64,000 nucleotides of DNA from Marthasterias glacialis (GCA_911728455.2 OU452234.1:8405531-8469530); one strand, 5' to 3'. Shown: positions 29,501-34,790, counted from the stretch's first letter. Made by a program: numbers and translations. The notes: generated by a model from the letters alone, not told the origin.

Positions 29501-32500
29501 AATTGTCAAAATCATGCTCCAGATTTTACAAACAAATCTCATTTTGAAAGTCTAACAATTTCAATATGAATAAATGCACATTTTCATTCATTTTGTTTTG
29601 GTCATACAATCAATGAAAACATTTCACTAAAAAACCGCTTTAATTGAATATTTTATTTCTGTTTTCTATTTAATGACCACAATAATTTGGGTTTGAAGAA
29701 CAAGGGATACAAAAATTTATAACACCTCTTCCTTTGATTCTATCTGTTGATTGGCCGAACGTGCGTCACGTGGTGTTGTGTATTTTTACTATCACACTGC
29801 ACACCGATCAAAAGAACTATTAAATGGTACTATCCAACGACAACCTCGAACCCGGTGAAACGATCAAATAATACGTGCATTTGAAAAACGATATGAGAAC
29901 GAAGGCAGTGTGGTACCCCCTCTTTCTTTTTGTCAAGATTTCCTGTCAGATTGTATACAGTTGTTTGCAGATTGATATACGCACAGCGAATATTAGCATA
30001 AAATGGATGAAATTGAGGTGTTATAAAACAAATATTGACTGCTTTATCTCGTGGCGTAGTAAAACTAGTCACTCTCGGTGATCCCCGGAGCCGCCTATCT
30101 TCCCTCGGCTCCGCCTCGTGAAGATAGGTTGCTCCAGGGATCACCTCGAGTGACTTGTTTTACTACGCCACTCGAAGCAGTCAATATTTGTATACTATCC
30201 CCTCCTCTTTGCTGGCCAGGTTTGAGGAACAAGGGATAGAAAAATCTATCCCCTCCTCTTCGACGGCTGGGTTTGAGGAACAAGGGATAGAAAATTCTGT
30301 CCCCTCCTCTTCGACGGCTGGGTTTGAGGAACAAGGGATAGAAAATCCTATCCCCTCCTCTTCGCTGGTCAGATTTGAGGAACAAGGGGTAGAAAATTCT
30401 ATCCCCTCCTTAAATAGTGAAATTGTTAGCACTCGATCCACAAACAAACCTGTTGGGACAACCATTTCTTTTTTAAAATTTCCCAAAAATGAAGCATGCA
30501 TTGTCATTAAAATGTGTGCATATTTTATTTTCGTATATTATGATGCAGTAATGTTCTGGAATAAAAAATGTGTCACATTTTGTAGCTCAGAAAAGGCATT
30601 AAATTAATAGCCTGTAAAAAAAATATTTTTAAAGGTGCACCAATTTCTTAGTTTATTTAACATTTAATGAAGAAAAACAGCATGATTTTAACACTTTGAA
30701 AACAACTTCAAGAATTGTTGCTATAGATTACAAAAATTGAGTGAAAATGAAAAACTGTAGTTAAGAATGAACGTGTTCAAAATGGCTCTTGAAATTTAAC
30801 CCAAACTAGTGTATATACTCTATATGTTTATAATTATAATTTATAGCGACTTAGTTGTGTTGATAATATATGTTCTTTTAATTATCTCGACTACCAACCA
30901 GTAGATCATTTAAATGATCTACTGGTTTGTAGTCGGGATAATTAAAAGAACAAAAATTATCAACACATTCGTTTTGCGCATTTTACCATAAAGTTTTCTG
31001 AACGGTGCATTTCATTATCATATAAATAATTAAAGCAAATCAAATGGCCGTTATTTTCACCCTCATTTGGCAACTTGTGGGTGGTATTTTTGACCCAAGC
31101 ATGATTAGAAATTAAAGGACTTCCAAAAATATAATATAAACATCAACCAAATGAACCCCAAAACTTGGCCCGATTCGTGGTCATTTCAAAACAAAAACGG
31201 GGTCACCTGACAAAACTAAGCCAAAAAATTGGCTCAGATAATTCGCAAGCAAGTTGTGTACGTCCGGTCGTACAAACGAGGTTTTACAATTATCCGATGA
31301 GTAAAAACCGAAAGTGGACATCATATTGACATCGTGGTTTAGTGATGGAATCCTTTACTCCAACTTAAATTCTGAAAGTTTGAGTAATGGACCGTGGGGT
31401 TAAAGCTGGTGGAGGACACCGTGAAAAAAAGTACACCATCTCAACATTCTAACTATTTTAATTATTTTGTTGTTGAGAAAGGCAGCACTCGGTCAAGAAT
31501 ATTATATATTTATCACACTATTATTCTCGGTGTTTTCATATGCAAGCCGAGATCTAGTGAGAGCCGTCTGTGTGTGCACTCTAATATATCACAACATTTC
31601 TACAGCAGTCGTGAAGTACGCTGTGTCTGTGTGGTTGGGAGGTCTTATTATTTAACAACAGTGCCATGTAATTAAACGCACACAGAAGTGACTGTGTTGA
31701 ATTAATTTTGGGGACAGCCTTAGAAACCGCCGCCAGCAGCTGTGTATCACCTTTGTGGATTCTCAACAACACCCTTCTTCTCGAGTACACCATCTTCTAC
31801 CCCCCCCCCCCCCCCCGCCAAGAGACCCTGTGTCTTCCACACCATGAGTGCTTGTAATTTCAATTCTATGAAATGTTATCTTAATACATTCACACAATTT
31901 GTACAAGGACATTTAAAGGATTTCACGAGGGGAAATGAGGACGAAATGTCCCTCTAAGGTAAATTATTAAAGATACAACAAACCCCAAAAGTGAAAACAA
32001 AATTTTTACGCATGATAACACATTCCACCCTCCCCCGATTTTGCCAAGTGCTGGAAACAATAATTGGTCTAATGCCGGTATTAGACTAAATCATACAAAA
32101 GTAAACAAGCGAAAATGACAGCAATATTAGTGACCAACTCGAAATGACTTGCACTGCTTCTGTGTTTCTTTATAAAAAGAAAATTACTGTTCTGTAAAAT
32201 GAGATTGAATTGTTCAAGCTAAGTTTGCTCAAAAGACAACCAAGAAAGGCCGATAATGCAAAAATAAATTATCTTAATCCTCACGTTTTTCACAGGGCCC
32301 GTAGAACCTATACTGGTAGGCTATCGTGATGCTTGCACGCCCCCTGATTACCCATCGTCTCCGTTTTTGTTATTGGGAGTCTTCTTTTTTCTTCTTTTTT
32401 CTTTTTTTAGATTTTAGCCAATTTAAGAGTAAAAATACAAACAATTCAAACTATACTCTGCTCAGAGGATACCCAGAAAGGCTTAGAATGCTCAAGAGAG

Positions 32501-33731
32501 CATCTTCATCTACAACATTTTGGGGCCCATTAGCGGCTCCGAGCCCCACCTTCGCAATGCCCATCTTGCACGCTCCCCTTATTTTACGCCGAATGGCATT
32601 TTTTTTTCATAAAAAACAATGAAAATAAAGAAAGCTACAAAACTACAAAACGAAAATAAAGAAAGCTACAAAACGTTCAAAAAACATTTTAAATTGTTTT
32701 AAATATGTTTTCCCCTTTAAAATCCCGGGCTGTTTCAAGGCCGCTACAAATCACGCTGCGCGCTGTTATGAATGCTTTGTTATCATACAAAATAAGGCAT
32801 GCGTTCACACTTACGAAGCCTGGGAAGGGAAAGTGGTAAGACAAATTACAGGGGTTAATCCGTTCGCTTGGTTTAGTAATCCGTTCGAACGAATTAGCAA
32901 TCTGTTCGAAATAATCATTAATCCGTTCGAACGAATTGGCAACCCGTTCGAACGAATTAGCACTCCATTCGAACGAATTCGCGCTCCGTTCAAACTAATA
33001 GGCCAATGCATCAAAGGGCGCTACACGCTGCATGCATACGACCCACCCACAACAATACGGATTAGCGCCTATACTCTGATTGTTATTTTATTCAAATTTC
33101 AATTGGTCCCCATTCACACAATTGGCTTTACATTTCTGGTATAATGCCTGATTTGTTTTTAAGTATTGGTCAAAGGACTAAGTTGTTATTAAGTGATTTG
33201 AAATTATCCCACTGTGGTGGAATTGATGATTTAAAAAACATACATTTTGTTTTATTTATGATTTTCTTTTGACGATGCCAACATTTCGCTCCGTCGGCTG
33301 AGTCTGTTTCTTTAGGGAGTCATTAAGTTTGTGTGGTGAATTTCTACAATGATTACTGTCATATTATATTATTTAATAATCGTACCATATTGTGAACTAT
33401 AAAAAAAAAACTACTTTAGTATTCACTTCCGTAGACCGTAGTTATAAACATAATAATAATTATTAAGATTACTGAATTTCCTGTTATGCAAGCAAATTAA
33501 GTACATTTTGTATGGACTTACAGAGGGAGACGGTGTGCCATCGTTGTTCCAACCCGTTGAGCTATTTTTACCACGGAAACTTCCTCCAATCCAGCCACCC
33601 CCCTGACTTAGATTTGTTTTCATCGTCACAACTGAGGACCGGATGGAACTAGTGGATGAAACTCGGTTATCGAGAGAAATATCATCTGCTCCGATCTTTG
33701 CAACCTTCATCCATTTCTTCGCACTTTTCAT
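2456..33731 (-). CDS. TRPA1: TRPA1-like ankyrin TRP cation channel, 21 exons, 3' end outside window
   Basis: The spliced model reads about 945 residues in order: a 70-residue N-terminus, about 16 ankyrin repeats (about residues 90-650), a linker, then S1 (exon 4560-4737), S2 (3808-3888), S3-S4 (3204-3382) and S5 (2456-2585). Typical TPLHLA-type ankyrin signatures recur throughout. The pre-S1 segment LSHPVCMEYLNRKW and the S4-S5 segment YVVMFQVILGTL closely resemble animal TRPA1. All 21 exons join in phase; 20 donors are GT and one appears to be GC. The start ATG has an in-frame TGA 12 nt upstream and A at -3. The family forms tetrameric plasma-membrane calcium-permeable channels for temperature and irritants. 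The pore loop, S6 and C-terminus are missing because the window ends. Which TRPA subtype this is would need a tree; TRPA1 is favoured by the repeat count and exon-by-exon similarity. Confidence 0.93.
2739..2878. repeat. Tandem repeat, about 32-bp unit, 4 copies
   Basis: Successive units share AGAACCAAACGATA followed by CCTTT and TATCAAT. They are imperfect and lie in the TRPA1 intron just beyond exon 21. Confidence 0.8.
2933..3063. repeat. Direct repeat pair around GGTCCCCGATTGGA
   Basis: The block ACAAAAGAGGACAATAGG followed by GTCCCCGATTGGA occurs at 2933-2964 and again, with small insertions, at about 3030-3063. A partial third copy (GGTCCCCAGTTGGA) lies between them. Confidence 0.75.
3075..3110. 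repeat. (GT)n microsatellite
   Basis: GT dinucleotide run with one GGG interruption, in the intron next to TRPA1 exon 20. Confidence 0.95.
3204..3382 (-). CDS. TRPA1: TRPA1 exon 20 (S3-S4)
   Basis: Residues 843-902. RLNYFTDWTNYLEWGLYATT and LAWFVMLLYQQR match human NYFMDISNVLEWIIY and the S4 YLQRFE region. The acceptor is CTATTGCAAAG and the donor GTAAAG. It ends in phase 2. Confidence 0.93.
3808..3888 (-). CDS. TRPA1: TRPA1 exon 19 (S2)
   Basis: Residues 816-842. MLICVYFTVAFCVLNALKEF is S2, followed by AQIYNE; human reads LVFLSSIFGYCKEAGQI. The acceptor is TATCCTTACAG and the donor GTATAT; phase 0 at both ends. Confidence 0.92.
4560..4737 (-). CDS. TRPA1: TRPA1 exon 18 (S1 and extracellular loop)
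   Basis: Residues 756-815. KSYGFTIHWASMSFYLAFLG continues into a hydrophobic S1, then a Ser/Thr/Asn-rich loop with two sequons (NIT, NAT). The acceptor is TCTTCACTAG. The only end that gives phase 0 into exon 19 is a GC donor, ACG|GCAAGT. A GT donor 4 nt downstream would break the frame. Confidence 0.85.
4888..4958 (-). CDS. TRPA1: TRPA1 exon 17 (pre-S1 helix)
   Basis: Residues 733-756, MVVEHNQMDILSHPVCMEYL then NRKW. It parallels human MVQNNRIELLNHPVCKEYL. The acceptor is TTTACACGCAG and the donor GTAATG. It ends in phase 2, splitting the Trp codon with exon 18. Confidence 0.94.
5225..6113 (+). repeat. Dispersed element with four 170-bp hairpin units (copy A)
   Basis: The motif GGGGGCGAAGCCCC, or a variant of it, recurs at exactly 170-bp steps (near 5311, 5481, 5651, 5821). 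The two middle units are nearly identical. A unique tail running to GGTCGCTACGC completes the element. The same order of parts occurs in reverse at 38133-39045. It lies in the intron between TRPA1 exons 16 and 17. No protein of its own is seen. A 16-bp direct repeat (5060-5075 and 6161-6176) flanks the region. The family is unknown to me. Confidence 0.85.
6575..6670 (-). CDS. TRPA1: TRPA1 exon 16 (pre-S1 region)
   Basis: Residues 701-732, ILYEFKFLQMPIEERIKNRK then NPLSALN. It matches the conserved FKYLQCP...PLTALN pre-S1 motif and keeps a Lys/Arg cluster near human K710. The acceptor is TTTATTTTCAG and the donor GTACGT; phase 0 at both ends. Confidence 0.92.
6963..7205. repeat. 37-bp direct duplication spanning TRPA1 exon 15 donor
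   Basis: The block TTTAGTGAAT...TTTTACCCAGTAGTCC occurs at 7169-7205, covering the end and donor of exon 15, and again at 6963-6999 with a few changes. Confidence 0.8.
7191..7250 (-). CDS. TRPA1: TRPA1 exon 15 (linker)
   Basis: A 20-codon exon, residues 681-700, ending TSLDYW. It joins exon 16 as DYW-ILYEFKFLQ, which parallels human DYYIEYNFKYLQ and so supports the weak donor GTAAAA. The acceptor is GACATTGCAG. Its last bases plus the donor are duplicated about 206 bp further on. Confidence 0.86.
7649..7733 (-). CDS. TRPA1: TRPA1 exon 14 (linker after ankyrin domain)
   Basis: Residues 652-680, GEEAFATYVRSDPEALQNLI then GKMPLVYK. It corresponds to the linker that in human TRPA1 carries electrophile-reactive cysteines; no cysteine is present here. 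The acceptor is TATGTTTTCAG and the donor GTATGT. Confidence 0.88.
8470..8636 (-). CDS. TRPA1: TRPA1 exon 13 (ankyrin repeats 15-16)
   Basis: Residues 597-652. DTAMQLAAKENQPSSVDFLL and NNEDVALAVMSHDR align with fly NTALHLATMENK and the end of the ankyrin domain. The acceptor is TATAAACACAG and the donor GTAAAC. It ends in phase 2. Confidence 0.92.
8857..9580. mobile_element. TIR element (AATAGACCGATTG ends)
   Basis: The left end AATAGACCGATTGTGC is the inverse of the right end GCGCAATCGGTCTATT. Subterminal GTCACGTGACCTATTG / CAATAGGTCATGTGA also pair. It is 724 bp with no coding capacity, a non-autonomous DNA transposon in a TRPA1 intron. Confidence 0.7.
9913..10314. mobile_element. MITE, CAGGGGCGGATCCAGG termini (copy 1)
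   Basis: Perfect terminal inverted repeats CAGGGGCGGATCCAGGA / TCCTGGATCCGCCCCTG are flanked by the 5-bp direct repeat CATTG on both sides. It is 402 bp without a transposase. The termini look like hAT-type ends, but hAT normally gives 8-bp duplications, so the superfamily is open. A second copy is at 63580-63925. Confidence 0.88.
10331..10415. repeat. Inverted repeat, 25-bp arms
   Basis: ACATTATGTCTGACCCATTG...GTCC pairs with GGAC...AATGGGTCGGACATAATG around a 34-bp loop. It lies between the MITE ending at 10314 and the donor of TRPA1 exon 12. Confidence 0.85.
10438..10552 (-). CDS. TRPA1: TRPA1 exon 12 (ankyrin repeat 14)
   Basis: Residues 558-596. YKGRTPLHLAAMGGYLDSMK is followed by HRYLLDQVDDIG. 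The acceptor is TTGTGATAG and the donor GTTAGT. It ends in phase 0. A 25-bp-arm inverted repeat begins 22 bp past the donor. Confidence 0.94.
11288..11452 (-). CDS. TRPA1: TRPA1 exon 11 (ankyrin repeats 12-13)
   Basis: Residues 503-558. YGRFNSCKRLLDSS is followed by DGAGMTALHIASWNGHSKVI and RGALIHR, the best conserved ankyrin region of the family. The acceptor is CTCCTACCCAG, next to a G run, and the donor is GTAAGT. Phase 2 at both ends. Confidence 0.95.
11700..11880 (+). other. Possible Penelope-like element remnant with hammerhead-like core
   Basis: CTGAAGA, a GATCAG...CTGATC stem and GAAAC follow in the order of a hammerhead ribozyme core (about 11813-11847). This arrangement is typical of the terminal repeats of Penelope-like retroelements. 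There is one extra base before the stem, and I see no pairing partner for stem I. No reverse transcriptase is visible nearby. Confidence 0.4.
12028..12063. repeat. (TTTG)n microsatellite
   Basis: Tandem GTTT units with one shortened interruption. Confidence 0.93.
12225..12394 (-). CDS. TRPA1: TRPA1 exon 10 (ankyrin repeats 11-12)
   Basis: Residues 447-503. CSGCTPIHYATRDGNIQSLQ and NNQKQSPLHFAAK follow the fly TRPA1 order GCSPLHYASRDG and ESPLHFAARYG very closely. The acceptor could be ACAAG (start 12394) or GCAG (start 12388); both are in frame. The donor is GTAAGT, phase 2. Confidence 0.92.
12618..12680 (+). mobile_element. tRNA-like SINE fragment
   Basis: GGTAGAGCACCTGCACGTAG (A-box side) and TATTCAAATCCCA (B-box side) are spaced as in a tRNA gene. 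The acceptor stem does not pair, so this is a decayed SINE head rather than a tRNA gene. Confidence 0.55.
13068..13135 (+). mobile_element. tRNA-derived SINE head
   Basis: The A box TAGCTTAGTTGGTAGAGCAG and B box GGTACAAGTCT are well spaced. There is no CCA-ready acceptor stem, and the sequence is followed by unique DNA. Confidence 0.65.
13812..14085 (+). mobile_element. tRNA(Leu/Ser)-like SINE
   Basis: GTGGCTGAGCGATCGCACCA (A box), a long variable arm and GGGTTCGAATCCC (a good B box) form a class II tRNA-like head, followed by a unique body. The head resembles those at 56050-56131 and 58469-58555. It lies in the intron between TRPA1 exons 9 and 10. Confidence 0.65.
14184..14390 (-). CDS. 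TRPA1: TRPA1 exon 9 (ankyrin repeats 9-10)
   Basis: Residues 378-446. GADIDSVDKTSCSPLLRSVS and CSNRNILHLAVQSGKN match the GADIN...SPLL and RNVLHF portions of insect TRPA1. The acceptor is TTTTTCGCAG and the donor GTAAGT; phase 0 at both ends. Confidence 0.94.
14794..14842 (-). CDS. TRPA1: TRPA1 exon 8 (49-nt microexon, ankyrin repeat 8)
   Basis: Only 49 nt, encoding AAMFDHVDVVDFLIEK. It completes the repeat begun in exon 7 (TPLHR-AAMFDH). The acceptor is CCTCTGTAG and the donor GTAAAT. It starts in phase 2 and ends in phase 0. Confidence 0.9.
15249..15597. mobile_element. MITE with CGTAACTA termini (copy 1)
   Basis: The left end GACGTAACTAGGGG and right end CTTAGTTATGCC are roughly inverted. 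G-rich blocks lie just inside both ends and include a C run at 15566-15579. Similar termini occur at 39712-40255. Confidence 0.6.
15870..16003 (-). CDS. TRPA1: TRPA1 exon 7 (ankyrin repeats 7-8)
   Basis: Residues 317-361. DDSTPLHLAASQGSLPIVQL is followed by VELMTPLHR at the start of repeat 8. The acceptor is CACCGTAG; a second AG 3 nt downstream is possible. The donor GTAGTA is weak. It ends in phase 2. Confidence 0.92.
16778..16947. mobile_element. MITE with GTACTCTCTTAAA termini
   Basis: GTACTCTCTTAAA and TTTAAGAGAGTAC are perfect inverted ends of a 170-bp element. Inside are three direct copies of TTGAAAATCACT. Related ends are seen at 28078 and 37733. Confidence 0.8.
17457..17765. repeat. 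21-bp palindromic minisatellite, orientation switch inside
   Basis: About 14 units of 21 bp, each with the 12-bp palindrome CCGCCCGGGCGG. The first four units read CTATTCCG...GGATTA. At about 17540 the array flips, and about ten units read TAATCCG...GGAATAG. Because 21 is a multiple of three, a long open frame runs through it with a seven-residue repeat (RPGGIVI); I do not regard that as a gene. Confidence 0.97.
18176..18366. repeat. Direct repeat pair with GATGACCACTGGCCAAA-type core
   Basis: AAATGACC...GACCG/CAGGTGACCACTGGCCAAA occurs at 18176-18214 and 18329-18366. The family is unknown. Confidence 0.6.
18933..18973. repeat. Perfect hairpin, 16-bp arms
   Basis: ATGAAATAATTGCATC and GATGCAATTATTTCAT pair perfectly around a 9-bp loop. 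Confidence 0.9.
19838..19983 (-). CDS. TRPA1: TRPA1 exon 6 (ankyrin repeat 6)
   Basis: Residues 268-316. KDKEHNTALHSAVNSGSEEA followed by VRVCIEFGSPLDVLQ matches the position of the Drosophila TRPA1 repeat that reads KEGNVPLHSAVHGG. The acceptor is CCGATTCAG and the donor GTAAGA. It starts in phase 1 and ends in phase 0. The preceding intron is about 5 kb. Confidence 0.92.
20048..20180. mobile_element. MITE fragment of the AGCTGCTTAAGCA family
   Basis: AATTTCATAGAGCTGCTTAA followed by GCACAAAAAGTAGCTAAGCA and later CCAGTCAACATACC matches the complete element at 21679-21864 in order. Confidence 0.6.
20269..21678. other. Intronic DNA, nothing recognised
   Basis: I found no exon, RNA gene or clear repeat in this part of the large TRPA1 intron. 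Confidence 0.4.
21679..21864. mobile_element. MITE of the AGCTGCTTAAGCA family, complete
   Basis: GGCCAAATTTCATTGAGCTT at the left is the inverse of AGCAGCTATGAAATTGGGCC at the right. It is 186 bp. Related fragments lie near 8183, 20048, 47245, 50525 and 52388. Confidence 0.78.
21865..23395. other. Intronic DNA, nothing recognised
   Basis: A short reading frame at 22377-22565 contains EYRPISLI, which recalls LINE reverse transcriptase, but nothing else supports it. Otherwise I see nothing in this stretch. Confidence 0.35.
23396..23686 (+). other. Unassigned 96-codon ORF
   Basis: An ATG-initiated frame starting MAAQTLCVPSMHTVRLLDMV, on the strand opposite TRPA1. Its last 40 residues lie inside the left arm of the long inverted repeat. 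I recognise no domain. It may be part of the repeat rather than a gene. Confidence 0.25.
23569..24975. repeat. Long inverted repeat, about 0.63-kb arms and 140-bp loop
   Basis: Left arm 23569-24204 and right arm 24345-24975 are reverse complements along their whole length, with scattered mismatches. By eye roughly nine in ten bases match. Both outer ends read TTGTTTCCCTTAAATGAC. No transposase is visible. It could be a foldback element or two head-to-head copies of one element. It lies in the intron between TRPA1 exons 5 and 6 and ends 36 bp from exon 5. Confidence 0.95.
25012..25120 (-). CDS. TRPA1: TRPA1 exon 5 (ankyrin repeat 5)
   Basis: Residues 232-268. DDNGVYVIHCAATHASRKVL is a divergent ankyrin repeat in which the usual TPLH is YVIH. 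The acceptor is AATGCTTAG and the donor GTAAGT. An AG 15 nt further in is an alternative in-frame acceptor. The exon sits between a long inverted repeat, 36 bp away on one side, and a TIR element, 67 bp away on the other. Confidence 0.9.
25188..25519. mobile_element. MITE with CGTCGTGT...CCGGCAAAAGG termini
   Basis: The left end CGTCGTGTGTCCGGCAAAAG is the inverse of the right end CTTTTGCCGGGAACACGACG apart from small changes. Subterminal ACGTAAGCAA / TTGCTTACGT also pair. It is 332 bp and lies 67 bp upstream of TRPA1 exon 5. Confidence 0.82.
25727..25876. repeat. Inverted repeat with (GGTTAC)n arm
   Basis: GGCCGAATCGGCGGTTACGG... with three GGTTAC units pairs imperfectly with AGCCGTAGCCGTAACGTAGT and CGCCAATTCGG. 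It lies in the intron between TRPA1 exons 4 and 5. Confidence 0.7.
26014..26121 (-). CDS. TRPA1: TRPA1 exon 4 (ankyrin repeat 4)
   Basis: A 36-codon exon, residues 196-231. It finishes repeat 3 (AICSHDNIDVNLRG) and starts repeat 4 (EYGQTPLHYCALFDALEAA). The acceptor is TTTGAAG and the donor GTAATT; phase 0 at both ends. Confidence 0.9.
26634..26720 (+). mobile_element. tRNA-derived SINE head
   Basis: The A box TTAGCTCAGTTGATAGAGCA and B box GGGTTTGAGTCTG have tRNA spacing. The intervening anticodon arm does not fold as in a functional tRNA. It lies in a TRPA1 intron. Confidence 0.65.
26888..27063 (-). CDS. TRPA1: TRPA1 exon 3 (ankyrin repeats 2-3)
   Basis: Residues 137-195, with two clear ankyrin signatures: GGDTPLHWAVRGNSPGTHH and KMTPLHLACELNLPDMVE. 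The acceptor is TCTGATAG and the donor GTAGGT. It ends in phase 0. Confidence 0.93.
27805..28003 (-). CDS. TRPA1: TRPA1 exon 2 (first ankyrin repeat)
   Basis: Residues 71-137. It includes LAGYSFEDFIDIVRENSACL followed by VVHYLAMKGKKDLLEHAL, an ankyrin helix pair. The acceptor is ATACACAG and the donor GTGAGT. It starts in phase 0 and ends in phase 1, and the split codon gives Asp with exon 3. Confidence 0.9.
28078..28462. mobile_element. Repeat of the TACTCTCTTAAA family, possibly nested
   Basis: TACTCTCTTAAAG...GACTGAAATTCACTC occurs twice (28080 and 28227). Four tandem blocks of TCAGTCGATYAGAGTG follow, and the end CCATAGGATCATCCCC is shared with 37733-37968. It begins 75 bp upstream of TRPA1 exon 2. 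Confidence 0.65.
29022..29166. mobile_element. MITE of the CACAAAGCGCTAAG family (copy 1)
   Basis: CACAAAGCGCTAAG at the left and CTTAGCTCTTCGTAAAATCG at the right are inverse. The inner block GATGAGTTGTCAATAT is shared with 53250-53369. Confidence 0.72.
29691..30027. mobile_element. TIR element A with AACACCTC / GAGGTGTT ends
   Basis: TTATAACACCTC near 29718 is the inverse of GAGGTGTTATAA near 30015. Inside is GTTGATTGGCCGAA. A second element with the same design is at 56811-57108. The left end also resembles one unit of the minisatellite at 30190-30415. Confidence 0.55.
30028..30191. repeat. Long hairpin, about 72-bp arms
   Basis: ACAAATATTGACTGCTTT...CTATCTT pairs with AAGATAG...GAAGCAGTCAATATTTGT around an 18-bp GC-rich loop. 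Arms have only a few mismatches. It abuts element A. Confidence 0.93.
30190..30415. repeat. 57-bp minisatellite, 4 units
   Basis: Units share TTTGAGGAACAAGGGATAGA and CTATCCCCTCCTCTTCG. The 57-bp unit is a multiple of three, so long open frames appear on both strands by chance. A fifth related unit lies at about 29691, beyond the TIR element and hairpin. Confidence 0.93.
30855..30968. mobile_element. Near-perfect palindromic MITE
   Basis: TGTGTTGATAATATATGTTC at the left pairs with GAACAAAAATTATCAACACA at the right. The arms of about 53 bp meet at ATTTAAAT with almost no loop. Confidence 0.92.
31000..32850. other. Intronic DNA, little recognised
   Basis: Contains a C run at 31800-31816 and T-rich tracts near 32390. 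Reading frames here have no recognisable domain. Confidence 0.35.
32855..33001. repeat. 21-bp palindromic minisatellite, 7 units
   Basis: Units read TAATCCG, then TTCGAA, then CGAATTAG, with variation. The centre CGTTCGAACG is palindromic. The unit length and outer bases match the array at 17457-17765. A seven-residue peptide repeat (NPFERIS) arises in one frame; I do not regard it as coding. Confidence 0.95.
33522..33731 (-). CDS. TRPA1: TRPA1 exon 1 (N-terminus)
   Basis: Residues 1-70, beginning MKSAKKWMKV and rich in Ser, Gly and Thr towards the end. It has no recognisable domain, as expected for the poorly conserved TRPA1 N-terminus. The donor is a consensus GTAAGT and the exon ends in phase 0, matching exon 2. 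The next exon lies 5.5 kb away, so an extra small N-terminal exon in between cannot be excluded. Confidence 0.8.
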
Positions 33732-33737
33732 TTTAGC

Positions 33738-33836
33738 GCGTCAAATGTAGATCCCCTGCTGTCGAGAGTTACACGGAGGCACAGCGGGTCAAAGGTAGAC
33801 CCCTACCGTCAGATAGAGTTGCACGGAGGCGAAGCG
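33738..33836. repeat. 48-50-bp tandem duplication just upstream of TRPA1 start
   Basis: Two imperfect copies sharing GTCAAA.GTAGA, CCCCT, GAGTT.CACGGAGGC and AGC lie head to tail, beginning 7 bp beyond the initiator ATG. They therefore form the presumed 5' UTR or core promoter of TRPA1. Confidence 0.85.
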
Positions 33837-33940
33837 AGTTACAGATGATTGCGCTCCGTTATTTTGTGGGTTTGTTTTTATTGTCAAATCTTTGACTCTG
33901 CTCACGCTTCTGGAATGCTCCTCGGGGTAATTTGCTGCTT

Positions 33941-33950
33941 GTTTAAATAC
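33941..33950 (-). promoter_or_regulatory. Possible TATA-like box for TRPA1
   Basis: Minus-strand GTATTTAAAC lies about 210 bp upstream of the TRPA1 ATG. AT-rich matches are common, so this is only a candidate. Confidence 0.2.
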
Positions 33951-34599
33951 TGTTGAGGCTCTCCATCACTCGTAATGATTATGATGACTTTGCGTTTTCG
34001 CTCTTTATTGGTCGATGGCATTAGCGTCGCTCTTAGTACACGCATCCGGCTCGCGTTCGGAATGGCTTGTTATCGGTGGTCACAAAAACCCATTCTTCAC
34101 ACTTGACAGGTCAACTCTGATGGGTCTTATACCAAAGTTTTGAACATGCCGGGAACTTGTGTAAGCATTTTTGTGTAGCAAGTTTAGTTTTTGTTTGTTG
34201 ATTAAAAAAAAGTACATCATTTTAGCCAAAACTAAATTAAAACCGTAAGTGTTTCCATCAAAAAATGTATTCCTCAACTGAATTTATAAAAAACGTTATT
34301 TTTTCAATGCATTTTATTCAATCAACTAACCCATCGGAGACGTATTATGGTTCAGGTAAAATAAGGAAAATAGTGATATAACCAACAGGACAATGTTCAA
34401 GTCTGATAACAATCAATATTTCATCATTACTCCTTAAATTACGAGAAACATAATCAAGGTTTATAAACCGAGGTAAACCTGCCCTCATGCAGTTTGAACT
34501 CATGCAAGCTCACAAAATATTGTTCACACCTCTAAATTCAAATGAAATTAACTTAAAGCAGAAAGCAACGACAAGCACAATTTTAGATTGCTTAATTTG

Positions 34600-34790
34600 T
34601 TGCCAATGATCTCCATGGCAGAAAATGAAGAAGACGCGTCAGTTTTAGATGTGGGAGGAAAACCCACGGAATCACAATAGGAACTGAAACCTCAATCCAC
34701 TTGCAAGACTTGGATTGGATTGGTACGGGTTGGATTCGAACCGGGATTCTCAAAATTGAAAGGCAGAGAATAAAAATCTCTAAAGCAAAC
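34600..34790 (-). mobile_element. SINE-like fragment with B box
   Basis: Minus-strand GGTTCGAATCC (34732-34742) is a B-box match. The segment GTGGGTTTTCCTCCCACATC further along resembles a SINE body. Boundaries are unclear. Confidence 0.4.

Noticed and set aside
30155-30607. 150-codon plus-strand and 108-codon minus-strand frames
   Set aside because: Both come from the 57-bp minisatellite, whose unit is a mult­iple of three. No domain on either strand.
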